A stretch of 64,000 nucleotides of DNA from NCBI GenBank assembly GCA_036971475.1, contig JBAIZL010000008.1, forward strand, positions 31,368,219 through 31,432,218, in the 5' to 3' direction. The stretch is from Prosapia bicincta (taxonomy: Eukaryota > Arthropoda > Insecta > Hemiptera > Cercopidae). The position numbers and the translations under genes are program-made. Within the stretch, counting starts at the first letter, position 1, and each line of letters begins with the position of its first letter. The notes beneath the pieces were generated by a model that saw only the letters and a list, made by a program, of their open reading frames with translations, was not told the origin of the DNA and made no database searches. Positions 14,032-29,000 of the stretch are shown piece after piece.

Positions 14032-14393
14032 AGAGCAAATATATGACAATTGCGATAGCTCCTATAATACTTATTATAGATCAATTCTAAGTGCACAATG
14101 CGAATATATGGTCGATTCTGCGTTTATTATCCCTTTTAAATGAGAAATCCATTTTTTGTAGAAATCGCAAAATCCATGAACTATAATTCATGCATTTTTT
14201 TTAGAGCAAATATATGACAATTGCCATAGCTCCTATAATACTTATTATAGATCAATTCTAAGTGCACAATACGAATCTATGGTCGATTCTGCGTTTATTA
14301 TGCCTTTTAAATGAGAAATCCATTGTTTGTAGAAATCGCAAAATCCATGAACTATAATTCATGCATTTTTTTTAGAGCCAATATATGACAATT

Positions 14394-14493
14394 NNNNNNN
14401 NNNNNNNNNNNNNNNNNNNNNNNNNNNNNNNNNNNNNNNNNNNNNNNNNNNNNNNNNNNNNNNNNNNNNNNNNNNNNNNNNNNNNNNNNNNNN
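14394..14493. other. Assembly gap of exactly 100 N
   Basis: A run of N with a length of exactly 100 interrupts the sequence between the two satellites. This is the conventional placeholder for a gap of unknown size. The 171-bp array stops mid-monomer at 14393 and the 65-bp array begins mid-monomer at 14494, so the true junction is not visible and the two arrays may be any distance apart or wrongly joined. Confidence 0.97.
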
Positions 14494-17400
14494 CTTTACA
14501 TATAAACAGAATAGATGTCCTATCATTTAATGTAACTTATAGTACCTTGTTAAACAGGCTTTACATATAAACAGAATAGATGTCCTAGCATTTAATGTAA
14601 CTTATAGTACCTTGTTAAACATGCTTTACATATAAACAGAATAGATGTCCTATCATTTAATGTAACTTATAGTACCTTGTTAAACATGCTTTACATATAA
14701 ACAGAATAGATGTCCTATCATTTAATGTAACTTATAGTATCTTGTTAAACATGCTTTACATATAAACAGAATAGATGTCCTATCATTTAATGTAACTTAA
14801 AGTACCTTGTTAAACAGGCTTTACTTATAAACAGAATAGATGTCCTATCATTTAATGTAACTTATAGTACCTTGTTAAACATGCTTTACATATAAACAGA
14901 ATAGATGTCCTATCATTTAATGTAACTTAAAGTATCTTGTTAAACATGCTTTACATATAAACAGAATAGATGTCCTATCATTTAATGTAACTTAAAGTAC
15001 CTTGTTAAACATGCTTTACATATAAACAGAATAGATGTCCTATCATTTAATGTAACTTATAGTACCTTGTTAAACATGCTTTACATATAAACAGAATAGA
15101 TGTCCTATCATTTAATGTAACTTAAAGTATCTTGTTAAACATGCTTTACATATAAACAGAATAGATGTCCTATCATTTAATGTAACTTATAGTACCTTGT
15201 TAAACATGCTTTACATATAAACAGAATAGATGTCCTATCATTTAATGTAACTTATAGTACCTTGTTAAACATGCTTTACATATAAACAGAATAGATGTCC
15301 TATCATTTAATGTAACTTATAGTACCTTGTTAAACATGCTTTACATATAAACAGAATAGATGTCCTATCATTTAATGTAACTTATAGTACCTTGTTAAAC
15401 ATGCTTTACATATAAACAGAATAGATGTCCTATCATTTAATGTAACTTATAGTATCTTGTTAAACATGCTTTACATATAAACAGAATAGATGTCCTATCA
15501 TTTAATGTAACTTAAAGTATCTTGTTAAACAGGCTTTACTTAAAAACAGAATAGATGTCCTATCATTTAATGTAACTTATAGTACCTTGTTAAACATGCT
15601 TTACATATAAACAGAATAGATGTCCTATCATTTAATGTAACTTATAGTACCTTGTTAAACATGCTTTACATATAAACAGAATAGATGTCCTATCATTTAA
15701 TGTAACTTATAGTACCTTGTTAAACATGCTTTACATATAAACAGAATAGATGTCCTATCATTTAATGTAACTTAAAGTATCTTGTTAAACATGCTTTACA
15801 TATAAACAGAATAGATGTCCTATCATTTAATGTAACTTAAAGTATCTTGTTAAACATGCTTTACATATAAACAGAATAGATGTCCTATCATTTAATGTAA
15901 CTTAAAGTATCTTGTTAAACATGCTTTACTTATAAACAGAATAGATGTCCTATCATTTAATGTAACTTATAGTATCTTGTTAAACATGCTTTACATATAA
16001 ACAGAATAGATGTCCTATCATTTAATGTAACTTATAGTACCTTGTTAAACATGCTTTACATATAAACAGAATAGATGTCCTATCATTTAATGTAACTTAT
16101 AGTACCTTGTTAAACATGCTTTACTTATAAACAGAATAGATGTCCTATCATTTAATGTAACTTAAAGTATCTTGTTAAACATGCTTTACATATAAACAGA
16201 ATAGATGTCCTATCATTTAATGTAACTTATAGTACCTTGTTAAACATGCTTTACATATAAACAGAATAGATGTCCTATCATTTAATGTAACTTAAAGTAT
16301 CTTGTTAAACATGCTTTACATATAAACAGAATAGATGTCCTATCATTTAATGTAACTTAAAGTATCTTGTTAAACATGCTTTACATATAAACAGAATAGA
16401 TGTCCTATCATTTAATGTAACTTAAAGTATCTTGTTAAACATGCTTTACATATAAACAGAATAGATGTCCTATCATTTAATGTAACTTAAAGTACCTTGT
16501 TAAACAGGCTTTACTTATAAACAGAATAGATGTCCTATCATTTAATGTAACTTATAGTACCTTGTTAAACAGGCTTTACATATAAACAGAATAGATGTCC
16601 TATCATTTAATGTAACTTAAAGTATCTTGTTAAACATGCTTTACATATAAACAGAATAGATGTCCTATCATTTAATGTAACTTATAGTACCTTGTTAAAC
16701 ATGCTTTACATATAAACAGAATAGATGTCCTATCATTTAATGTAACTTATAGTACCTTGTTAAACATGCTTTACATATAAACAGAATAGATGTCCTATCA
16801 TTTAATGTAACTTATAGTACCTTGTTAAACATGCTTTACATATAAACAGAATAGATGTCCTATCATTTAATGTAACTTAAAGTATCTTGTTAAACATGCT
16901 TTACATATAAACAGAATAGATGTCCTATCATTTAATGTAACTTATAGTACCTTGTTAAACATGCTTTACATATAAACAGAATAGATGTCCTATCATTTAA
17001 TGTAACTTATAGTATCTTGTTAAACATGCTTTACATATAAACAGAATAGATGTCCTATCATTTAATGTAACTTAAAGTATCTTGTTAAACAGGCTTTACT
17101 TATAAACAGAATAGATGTCCTATCATTTAATGTAACTTATAGTACCTTGTTAAACATGCTTTACATATAAACAGAATAGATGTCCTATCATTTAATGTAA
17201 CTTATAGTATCTTGTTAAACATGCTTTACATATAAACAGAATAGATGTCCTATCATTTAATGTAACTTAAAGTATCTTGTTAAACATGCTTTACATATAA
17301 ACAGAATAGATGTCCTATCATTTAATGTAACTTATAGTACCTTGTTAAACATGCTTTACATATAAACAGAATAGATGTCCTATCATTTAATGTAACTTAT

Positions 17401-20400
17401 AGTACCTTGTTAAACATGCTTTACATATAAACAGAATAGATGTCCTATCATTTAATGTAACTTATAGTATCTTGTTAAACATGCTTTACATATAAACAGA
17501 ATAGATGTCCTATCATTTAATGTAACTTATAGTACCTTGTTAAACATGCTTTACATATAAACAGAATAGATGTCCTATCATTTAATGTAACTTAAAGTAT
17601 CTTGTTAAACATGCTTTACATATAAACAGAATAGATGTCCTATCATTTAATGTAACTTAAAGTATCTTGTTAAACATGCTTTACATATAAACAGAATAGA
17701 TGTCCTATCATTTAATGTAACTTAAAGTATCTTGTTAAACATGCTTTACTTATAAACAGAATAGATGTCCTATCATTTAATGTAACTTATAGTATCTTGT
17801 TAAACATGCTTTACATATAAACAGAATAGATGTCCTATCATTTAATGTAACTTATAGTACCTTGTTAAACAGGCTTTACATATAAACAGAATAGATGTCC
17901 TAGCATTTAATGTAACTTATAGTACCTTGTTAAACATGCTTTACTTATAAACAGAATAGATGTCCTATCATTTAATGTAACTTATAGTACCTTGTTAAAC
18001 ATGCTTTACATATAAACAGAATAGATGTCCTATCATTTAATGTAACTTATAGTATCTTGTTAAACATGCTTTACATATAAACAGAATAGATGTCCTATCA
18101 TTTAATGTAACTTAAAGTACCTTGTTAAACAGGCTTTACTTATAAACAGAATAGATGTCCTATCATTTAATGTAACTTATAGTACCTTGTTAAACATGCT
18201 TTACATATAAACAGAATAGATGTCCTATCATTTAATGTAACTTAAAGTATCTTGTTAAACATGCTTTACATATAAACAGAATAGATGTCCTATCATTTAA
18301 TGTAACTTAAAGTATCTTGTTAAACATGCTTTACATATAAACAGAATAGATGTCCTATCATTTAATGTAACTTATAGTACCTTGTTAAACATGCTTTACA
18401 TATAAACAGAATAGATGTCCTATCATTTAATGTAACTTAAAGTATCTTGTTAAACATGCTTTACATATAAACAGAATAGATGTCCTATCATTTAATGTAA
18501 CTTATAGTACCTTGTTAAACATGCTTTACATATAAACAGAATAGATGTCCTATCATTTAATGTAACTTATAGTACCTTGTTAAACATGCTTTACATATAA
18601 ACAGAATAGATGTCCTATCATTTAATGTAACTTATAGTACCTTGTTAAACATGCTTTACATATAAACAGAATAGATGTCCTATCATTTAATGTAACTTAT
18701 AGTACCTTGTTAAACATGCTTTACATATAAACAGAATAGATGTCCTATCATTTAATGTAACTTAAAGTATCTTGTTAAACATGCTTTACATATAAACAGA
18801 ATAGATGTCCTATCATTTAATGTAACTTAAAGTATCTTGTTAAACATGCTTTACATATAAACAGAATAGATGTCCTATCATTTAATGTAACTTATAGTAC
18901 CTTGTTAAACATGCTTTACATATAAACAGAATAGATGTCCTATCATTTAATGTAACTTAAAGTATCTTGTTAAACAGGCTTTACTTATAAACAGAATAGA
19001 TGTCCTATCATTTAATGTAACTTATAGTACCTTGTTAAACATGCTTTACATATAAACAGAATAGATGTCCTATCATTTAATGTAACTTATAGTATCTTGT
19101 TAAACATGCTTTACATATAAACAGAATAGATGTCCTATCATTTAATGTAACTTAAAGTATCTTGTTAAACATGCTTTACATATAAACAGAATAGATGTCC
19201 TATCATTTAATGTAACTTAAAGTACCTTGTTAAACAGGCTTTACTTATAAACAGAATAGATGTCCTATCATTTAATGTAACTTATAGTACCTTGTTAAAC
19301 ATGCTTTACATATAAACAGAATAGATGTCCTATCATTTAATGTAACTTATAGTACCTTGTTAAACATGCTTTACATATAAACAGAATAGATGTCCTATCA
19401 TTTAATGTAACTTATAGTACCTTGTTAAACATGCTTTACATATAAACAGAATAGATGTCCTATCATTTAATGTAACTTATAGTATCTTGTTAAACATGCT
19501 TTACATATAAACAGAATAGATGTCCTATCATTTAATGTAACTTAAAGTACCTTGTTAAACAGGCTTTACTTAAAAACAGAATAGATGTCCTATCATTTAA
19601 TGTAACTTATAGTACCTTGTTAAACATGCTTTACATATAAACAGAATAGATGTCCTATCATTTAATGTAACTTAAAGTATCTTGTTAAACATGCTTTACA
19701 TATAAACAGAATAGATGTCCTATCATTTAATGTAACTTAAAGTATCTTGTTAAACATGCTTTACATATAAACAGAATAGATGTCCTATCATTTAATGTAA
19801 CTTATAGTACCTTGTTAAACATGCTTTACATATAAACAGAATAGATGTCCTATCATTTAATGTAACTTAAAGTATCTTGTTAAACATGCTTTACATATAA
19901 ACAGAATAGATGTCCTATCATTTAATGTAACTTATAGTACCTTGTTAAACATGCTTTACATATAAACAGAATAGATGTCCTATCATTTAATGTAACTTAT
20001 AGTATCTTGTTAAACATGCTTTACATATAAACAGAATAGATGTCCTATCATTTAATGTAACTTAAAGTATCTTGTTAAACAGGCTTTACTTATAAACAGA
20101 ATAGATGTCCTATCATTTAATGTAACTTATAGTACCTTGTTAAACATGCTTTACATATAAACAGAATAGATGTCCTATCATTTAATGTAACTTATAGTAC
20201 CTTGTTAAACATGCTTTACATATAAACAGAATAGATGTCCTATCATTTAATGTAACTTATAGTATCTTGTTAAACATGCTTTACATATAAACAGAATAGA
20301 TGTCCTATCATTTAATGTAACTTAAAGTACCTTGTTAAACAGGCTTTACTTATAAACAGAATAGATGTCCTATCATTTAATGTAACTTATAGTACCTTGT

Positions 20401-23057
20401 TAAACATGCTTTACATATAAACAGAATAGATGTCCTATCATTTAATGTAACTTAAAGTATCTTGTTAAACATGCTTTACATATAAACAGAATAGATGTCC
20501 TATCATTTAATGTAACTTAAAGTATCTTGTTAAACATGCTTTACATATAAACAGAATAGATGTCCTATCATTTAATGTAACTTATAGTACCTTGTTAAAC
20601 ATGCTTTACATATAAACAGAATAGATGTCCTATCATTTAATGTAACTTAAAGTATCTTGTTAAACATGCTTTACATATAAACAGAATAGATGTCCTATCA
20701 TTTAATGTAACTTAAAGTACCTTGTTAAACAGGCTTTACTTAAAAACAGAATAGATGTCCTATCATTTAATGTAACTTATAGTACCTTGTTAAACATGCT
20801 TTACATATAAACAGAATAGATGTCCTATCATTTAATGTAACTTATAGTATCTTGTTAAACATGCTTTACATATAAACAGAATAGATGTCCTATCATTTAA
20901 TGTAACTTATAGTACCTTGTTAAACAGGCTTTACATATAAACAGAATAGATGTCCTATCATTTAATGTAACTTAAAGTATCTTGTTAAACATGCTTTACA
21001 TATAAACAGAATAGATGTCCTATCATTTAATGTAACTTATAGTACCTTGTTAAACATGCTTTACATATAAACAGAATAGATGTCCTAGCATTTAATGTAA
21101 CTTATAGTACCTTGTTAAACATGCTTTACATATAAACAGAATAGATGTCCTATCATTTAATGTAACTTAAAGTATCTTGTTAAACATGCTTTACATATAA
21201 ACAGAATAGATGTCCTATCATTTAATGTAACTTAAAGTATCTTGTTAAACATGCTTTACATATAAACAGAATAGATGTCCTATCATTTAATGTAACTTAT
21301 AGTACCTTGTTAAACATGCTTTACATATAAACAGAATAGATGTCCTATCATTTAATGTAACTTAAAGTATCTTGTTAAACAGGCTTTACTTATAAACAGA
21401 ATAGATGTCCTATCATTTAATGTAACTTATAGTACCTTGTTAAACATGCTTTACATATAAACAGAATAGATGTCCTATCATTTAATGTAACTTATAGTAT
21501 CTTGTTAAACATGCTTTACATATAAACAGAATAGATGTCCTATCATTTAATGTAACTTAAAGTATCTTGTTAAACATGCTTTACATATAAACAGAATAGA
21601 TGTCCTATCATTTAATGTAACTTAAAGTACCTTGTTAAACAGGCTTTACTTATAAACAGAATAGATGTCCTATCATTTAATGTAACTTATAGTACCTTGT
21701 TAAACATGCTTTACATATAAACAGAATAGATGTCCTATCATTTAATGTAACTTATAGTATCTTGTTAAACATGCTTTACATATAAACAGAATAGATGTCC
21801 TATCATTTAATGTAACTTATAGTACCTTGTTAAACATGCTTTACATATAAACAGAATAGATGTCCTATCATTTAATGTAACTTATAGTACCTTGTTAAAC
21901 ATGCTTTACATATAAACAGAATAGATGTCCTATCATTTAATGTAACTTATAGTACCTTGTTAAACATGCTTTACATATAAACAGAATAGATGTCCTATCA
22001 TTTAATGTAACTTATAGTACCTTGTTAAACATGCTTTACATATAAACAGAATAGATGTCCTATCATTTAATGTAACTTATAGTATCTTGTTAAACATGCT
22101 TTACATATAAACAGAATAGATGTCCTATCATTTAATGTAACTTAAAGTACCTTGTTAAACAGGCTTTACTTAAAAACAGAATAGATGTCCTATCATTTAA
22201 TGTAACTTATAGTACCTTGTTAAACATGCTTTACATATAAACAGAATAGATGTCCTATCATTTAATGTAACTTAAAGTATCTTGTTAAACATGCTTTACA
22301 TATAAACAGAATAGATGTCCTATCATTTAATGTAACTTAAAGTATCTTGTTAAACATGCTTTACATATAAACAGAATAGATGTCCTATCATTTAATGTAA
22401 CTTATAGTACCTTGTTAAACATGCTTTACATATAAACAGAATAGATGTCCTATCATTTAATGTAACTTAAAGTATCTTGTTAAACATGCTTTACATATAA
22501 ACAGAATAGATGTCCTATCATTTAATGTAACTTAAAGTATCTTGTTAAACATGCTTTACATATAAACAGAATAGATGTCCTATCATTTAATGTAACTTAT
22601 AGTATCTTGTTAAACATGCTTTACATATAAACAGAATAGATGTCCTATCATTTAATGTAACTTAAAGTATCTTGTTAAACAGGCTTTACTTATAAACAGA
22701 ATAGATGTCCTATCATTTAATGTAACTTATAGTACCTTGTTAAACATGCTTTACATATAAACAGAATAGATGTCCTATCATTTAATGTAACTTATAGTAT
22801 CTTGTTAAACATGCTTTACATATAAACAGAATAGATGTCCTATCATTTAATGTAACTTAAAGTACCTTGTTAAACAGGCTTTACTTATAAACAGAATAGA
22901 TGTCCTATCATTTAATGTAACTTATAGTACCTTGTTAAACATGCTTTACATATAAACAGAATAGATGTCCTATCATTTAATGTAACTTATAGTATCTTGT
23001 TAAACATGCTTTACATATAAACAGAATAGATGTCCTATCATTTAATGTAACTTATAG

Positions 23058-26000
23058 TACATTGTTAAACATGCTTTACATATAAACAGAATAGATGTCC
23101 TATCATTTAATGTAACTTAAAGTATCTTGTTAAACATGCTTTACATATAAACAGAATAGATGTCCTATCATTTAATGTAACTTAAAGTATCTTGTTAAAA
23201 ATGCTTTACATATAAACAGAATAGATGTCCTATCATTTAATGTAACTTAAAGTATCTTGTTAAACATACTTTACTTATAAACAGAATAGATGTCCTATCA
23301 TTTAATGTAACTTATAGTATCTTGTTAAACATGCTTTACATATAAACAGAATAGATGTCCTATCATTTAATGTAACTTGTAGTACCTTGTTAAACAGGCT
23401 TTACATATAAACAGAATAGATGTCCTATCATTTAATGTAACTTATAGTACCTTGTTAAACATGCTTTACTTATAAACAGAATAGATGTCCTATCATTTAA
23501 TGTAACTTAAAGTATCTTGTTAAACATGCTTTACATATAAACAGAATAGATGTCCTATCATTTAATGTAACTTATAGTACCTTGTTAAACATGCTTTACA
23601 TATAAACAGAATAGATGTCCTATCATTTAATGTAACTTAAAGTATCTTGTTAAACATGCTTTACATATAAACAGAATAGATGTCCTATCATTTAATGTAA
23701 CTTAAAGTATCTTGTTAAACATGCTTTACATATAAACAGAATAGATGTCCTATCATTTAATGTAACTTAAAGTATCTTGTTAAACATGCTTTACATATAA
23801 ACAGAATAGATGTCCTATCATTTAATGTAACTTAAAGTACCTTGTTAAACAGGCTCTACTTATAAACAGAATAGATGTCCTATCATTTAATGTAACTTAT
23901 AGTACCTTGTTAAACAGGCTTTACATATAAACAGAATAGATGTCCTATCATTTAATGTAACTTAAAGTATCTTGTTAAACATGCTTTACATATAAACAGA
24001 ATAGATGTCCTATCATTTAATGTAACTTATAGTACCTTGTTAAACATGCTTTACATATAAACAGAATAGATGTCCTAGCATTTAATGTAACTTATAGTAC
24101 CTTGTTAAACATGCTTTACATATAAACAGAATAGATGTCCTATCATTTAATGTAACTTATAGTACCTTGTTAAACATGCTTTACATATAAACAGAATAGA
24201 TGTCCTATCATTTAATGTAACTTAAAGTATCTTGTTAAACATGCTTTACATATAAACAGAATAGATGTCCTATCATTTAATGTAACTTATAGTACCTTGT
24301 TAAACATGCTTTACATATAAACAGAATAGATGTCCTATCATTTAATGTAACTTATAGTATCTTGTTAAACATGCTTTACATATAAACAGAATAGATGTCC
24401 TATCATTTAATGTAACTTAAAGTATCTTGTTAAACAGGCTTTACTTATAAACAGAATAGATGTCCTATCATTTAATGTAACTTATAGTACCTTGTTAAAC
24501 ATGCTTTACATATAAACAGAATAGATGTCCTATCATTTAATGTAACTTATAGTATCTTGTTAAACATGCTTTACATATAAACAGAATAGATGTCCTATCA
24601 TTTAATGTAACTTAAAGTATCTTGTTAAACATGCTTTACATATAAACAGAATAGATGTCCTATCATTTAATGTAACTTATTGTACCTTGTTAAACATGCT
24701 TTACATATAAACAGAATAGATGTCCTATCATTTAATGTAACTTATAGTACCTTGTTAAACATGCTTTACATATAAACAGAATAGATGTCCTATCATTTAA
24801 TGTAACTTATAGTATCTTGTTAAACATGCTTTACATATAAACAGAATAGATGTCCTATCATTTAATGTAACTTATAGTACCTTGTTAAACATGCTTTACA
24901 TATAAACAGAATAGATGTCCTATCATTTAATGTAACTTAAAGTATCTTGTTAAACATGCTTTACATATAAACAGAATAGATGTCCTATCATTTAATGTAA
25001 CTTAAAGTATCTTGTTAAACATGCTTTACATATAAACAGAATAGATGTCCTATCATTTAATGTAACTTAAAGTATCTTGTTAAACATGCTTTACTTATAA
25101 ACAGAATAGATGTCCTATCATTTAATGTAACTTATAGTATCTTGTTAAACATGCTTTACATATAAACAGAATAGATGTCCTATCATTTAATGTAACTTAT
25201 AGTACCTTGTTAAACAGGCTTTACATATAAACAGAATAGATGTCCTAGCATTTAATGTAACTTATAGTACCTTGTTAAACATGCTTTACTTATAAACAGA
25301 ATAGATGTCCTATCATTTAATGTAACTTATAGTACCTTGTTAAACATGCTTTACATATAAACAGAATAGATGTCCTATCATTTAATGTAACTTATAGTAT
25401 CTTGTTAAACATGCTTTACATATAAACAGAATAGATGTCCTATCATTTAATGTAACTTAAAGTACCTTGTTAAACAGGCTTTACTTATAAACAGAATAGA
25501 TGTCCTATCATTTAATGTAACTTATAGTACCTTGTTAAACATGCTTTACATATAAACAGAATAGATGTCCTATCATTTAATGTAACTTAAAGTATCTTGT
25601 TAAACATGCTTTACATATAAACAGAATAGATGTCCTATCATTTAATGTAACTTAAAGTATCTTGTTAAACATGCTTTACATATAAACAGAATAGATGTCC
25701 TATCATTTAATGTAACTTATAGTACCTTGTTAAACATGCTTTACATATAAACAGAATAGATGTCCTATCATTTAATGTAACTTAAAGTATCTTGTTAAAC
25801 ATGCTTTACATATAAACAGAATAGATGTCCTATCATTTAATGTAACTTATAGTACCTTGTTAAACATGCTTTACATATAAACAGAATAGATGTCCTATCA
25901 TTTAATGTAACTTATAGTACCTTGTTAAACATGCTTTACATATAAACAGAATAGATGTCCTATCATTTAATGTAACTTATAGTACCTTGTTAAACATGCT

Positions 26001-29000
26001 TTACATATAAACAGAATAGATGTCCTATCATTTAATGTAACTTATAGTACCTTGTTAAACATGCTTTACATATAAACAGAATAGATGTCCTATCATTTAA
26101 TGTAACTTATAGTATCTTGTTAAACATGCTTTACATATAAACAGAATAGATGTCCTATCATTTAATGTAACTTAAAGTACCTTGTTAAACAGGCTTTACT
26201 TAAAAACAGAATAGATGTCCTATCATTTAATGTAACTTATAGTACCTTGTTAAACATGCTTTACATATAAACAGAATAGATGTCCTATCATTTAATGTAA
26301 CTTAAAGTATCTTGTTAAACATGCTTTACATATAAACAGAATAGATGTCCTATCATTTAATGTAACTTAAAGTATCTTGTTAAACATGCTTTACATATAA
26401 ACAGAATAGATGTCCTATCATTTAATGTAACTTATAGTACCTTGTTAAACATGCTTTACATATAAACAGAATAGATGTCCTATCATTTAATGTAACTTAA
26501 AGTATCTTGTTAAACATGCTTTACATATAAACAGAATAGATGTCCTATCATTTAATGTAACTTATAGTACCTTGTTAAACATGCTTTACATATAAACAGA
26601 ATAGATGTCCTATCATTTAATGTAACTTATAGTATCTTGTTAAACATGCTTTACATATAAACAGAATAGATGTCCTATCATTTAATGTAACTTATAGTAC
26701 CTTGTTAAACATGCTTTACATATAAACAGAATAGATGTCCTATCATTTAATGTAACTTATAGTACCTTGTTAAACATGCTTTACATATAAACAGAATAGA
26801 TGTCCTATCATTTAATGTAACTTATAGTACCTTGTTAAACATGCTTTACATATAAACAGAATAGATGTCCTATCATTTAATGTAACTTATAGTACCTTGT
26901 TAAACATGCTTTACATATAAACAGAATAGATGTCCTATCATTTAATGTAACTTATAGTATCTTGTTAAACATGCTTTACATATAAACAGAATAGATGTCC
27001 TATCATTTAATGTAACTTATAGTACATTGTTAAACATGCTTTACATATAAACAGAATAGATGTCCTATCATTTAATGTAACTTAAAGTATCTTGTTAAAC
27101 ATGCTTTACATATAAACAGAATAGATGTCCTATCATTTAATGTAACTTAAAGTATCTTGTTAAAAATGCTTTACATATAAACAGAATAGATGTCCTATCA
27201 TTTAATGTAACTTAAAGTATCTTGTTAAACATACTTTACTTATAAACAGAATAGATGTCCTATCATTTAATGTAACTTATAGTATCTTGTTAAACATGCT
27301 TTACATATAAACAGAATAGATGTCCTATCATTTAATGTAACTTGTAGTACCTTGTTAAACAGGCTTTACATATAAACAGAATAGATGTCCTATCATTTAA
27401 TGTAACTTATAGTACCTTGTTAAACATGCTTTACTTATAAACAGAATAGATGTCCTATCATTTAATGTAACTTAAAGTATCTTGTTAAACATGCTTTACA
27501 TATAAACAGAATAGATGTCCTATCATTTAATGTAACTTATAGTACCTTGTTAAACATGCTTTACATATAAACAGAATAGATGTCCTATCATTTAATGTAA
27601 CTTAAAGTATCTTGTTAAACATGCTTTACATATAAACAGAATAGATGTCCTATCATTTAATGTAACTTAAAGTATCTTGTTAAACATGCTTTACATATAA
27701 ACAGAATAGATGTCCTATCATTTAATGTAACTTAAAGTATCTTGTTAAACATGCTTTACATATAAACAGAATAGATGTCCTATCATTTAATGTAACTTAA
27801 AGTACCTTGTTAAACAGGCTCTACTTATAAACAGAATAGATGTCCTATCATTTAATGTAACTTATAGTACCTTGTTAAACAGGCTTTACATATAAACAGA
27901 ATAGATGTCCTATCATTTAATGTAACTTAAAGTATCTTGTTGAACATGCTTTACATATAAACAGAATAGATGTCCTATCATTTAATGTAACTTATAGTAC
28001 CTTGTTAAACATGCTTTACATATAAACAGAATAGATGTCCTAGCATTTAATGTAACTTATAGTACCTTGTTAAACATGCTTTACATATAAACAGAATAGA
28101 TGTCCTATCATTTAATGTAACTTATAGTACCTTGTTAAACATGCTTTACATATAAACAGAATAGATGTCCTATCATTTAATGTAACTTAAAGTATCTTGT
28201 TAAACATGCTTTACATATAAACAGAATAGATGTCCTATCATTTAATGTAACTTATAGTACCTTGTTAAACATGCTTTACATATAAACAGAATAGATGTCC
28301 TATCATTTAATGTAACTTATAGTATCTTGTTAAACATGCTTTACATATAAACAGAATAGATGTCCTATCATTTAATGTAACTTAAAGTATCTTGTTAAAC
28401 AGGCTTTACTTATAAACAGAATAGATGTCCTATCATTTAATGTAACTTATAGTACCTTGTTAAACATGCTTTACATATAAACAGAATAGATGTCCTATCA
28501 TTTAATGTAACTTATAGTATCTTGTTAAACATGCTTTACATATAAACAGAATAGATGTCCTATCATTTAATGTAACTTAAAGTATCTTGTTAAACATGCT
28601 TTACATATAAACAGAATAGATGTCCTATCATTTAATGTAACTTATAGTACCTTGTTAAACATGCTTTACATATAAACAGAATAGATGTCCTATCATTTAA
28701 TGTAACTTATAGTACCTTGTTAAACATGCTTTACATATAAACAGAATAGATGTCCTATCATTTAATGTAACTTATAGTATCTTGTTAAACATGCTTTACA
28801 TATAAACAGAATAGATGTCCTATCATTTAATGTAACTTATAGTACCTTGTTAAACATGCTTTACATATAAACAGAATAGATGTCCTATCATTTAATGTAA
28901 CTTAAAGTATCTTGTTAAACATGCTTTACATATAAACAGAATAGATGTCCTATCATTTAATGTAACTTAAAGTATCTTGTTAAACATGCTTTACATATAA

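Larger units (their letters stand above)
1..14393. repeat. 171-bp satellite array, about 84 tandem copies
   Basis: The whole interval is a head-to-tail satellite. A fixed landmark (catgaactata) recurs at 151, 319, 490, 663 and 834 and last at 14346, a net 83 periods of 171 bp plus 2 bp, giving about 84.2 copies. The monomer runs from tagagcaaatatatgaca through gatagctcctataatac, gtgcacaatgcgaatc and ccattttttgtagaaatc to ttcatgca followed by an eight-T tract. By hand count it is about 30% GC with five CpG sites. Although 171 equals 57 codons, all six frames of the consensus carry stops, so it is not coding. Copies differ by scattered substitutions and rare small indels (extra aat near 501, extra t near 1966, missing t near 6204). 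Variants are shared between distant copies, so the array has higher-order structure. Both ends are open: it runs off the left edge and into a gap. A centromeric or pericentromeric role is possible but not shown. Confidence 0.98.

Noticed and set aside
1..14393. Repeat protein encoded by the 171-bp unit (57 codons, in frame)
   Set aside because: All six frames of the consensus have at least one stop per monomer.
1..14393. Primate alpha satellite because of the 171-bp period
   Set aside because: No sequence resemblance or CENP-B-box-like motif is visible; only the length agrees.
14385..14570. Open reading frame of 61 codons across the gap
   Set aside because: More than half of it is N, and both ends are satellite sequence. 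It is an artefact.
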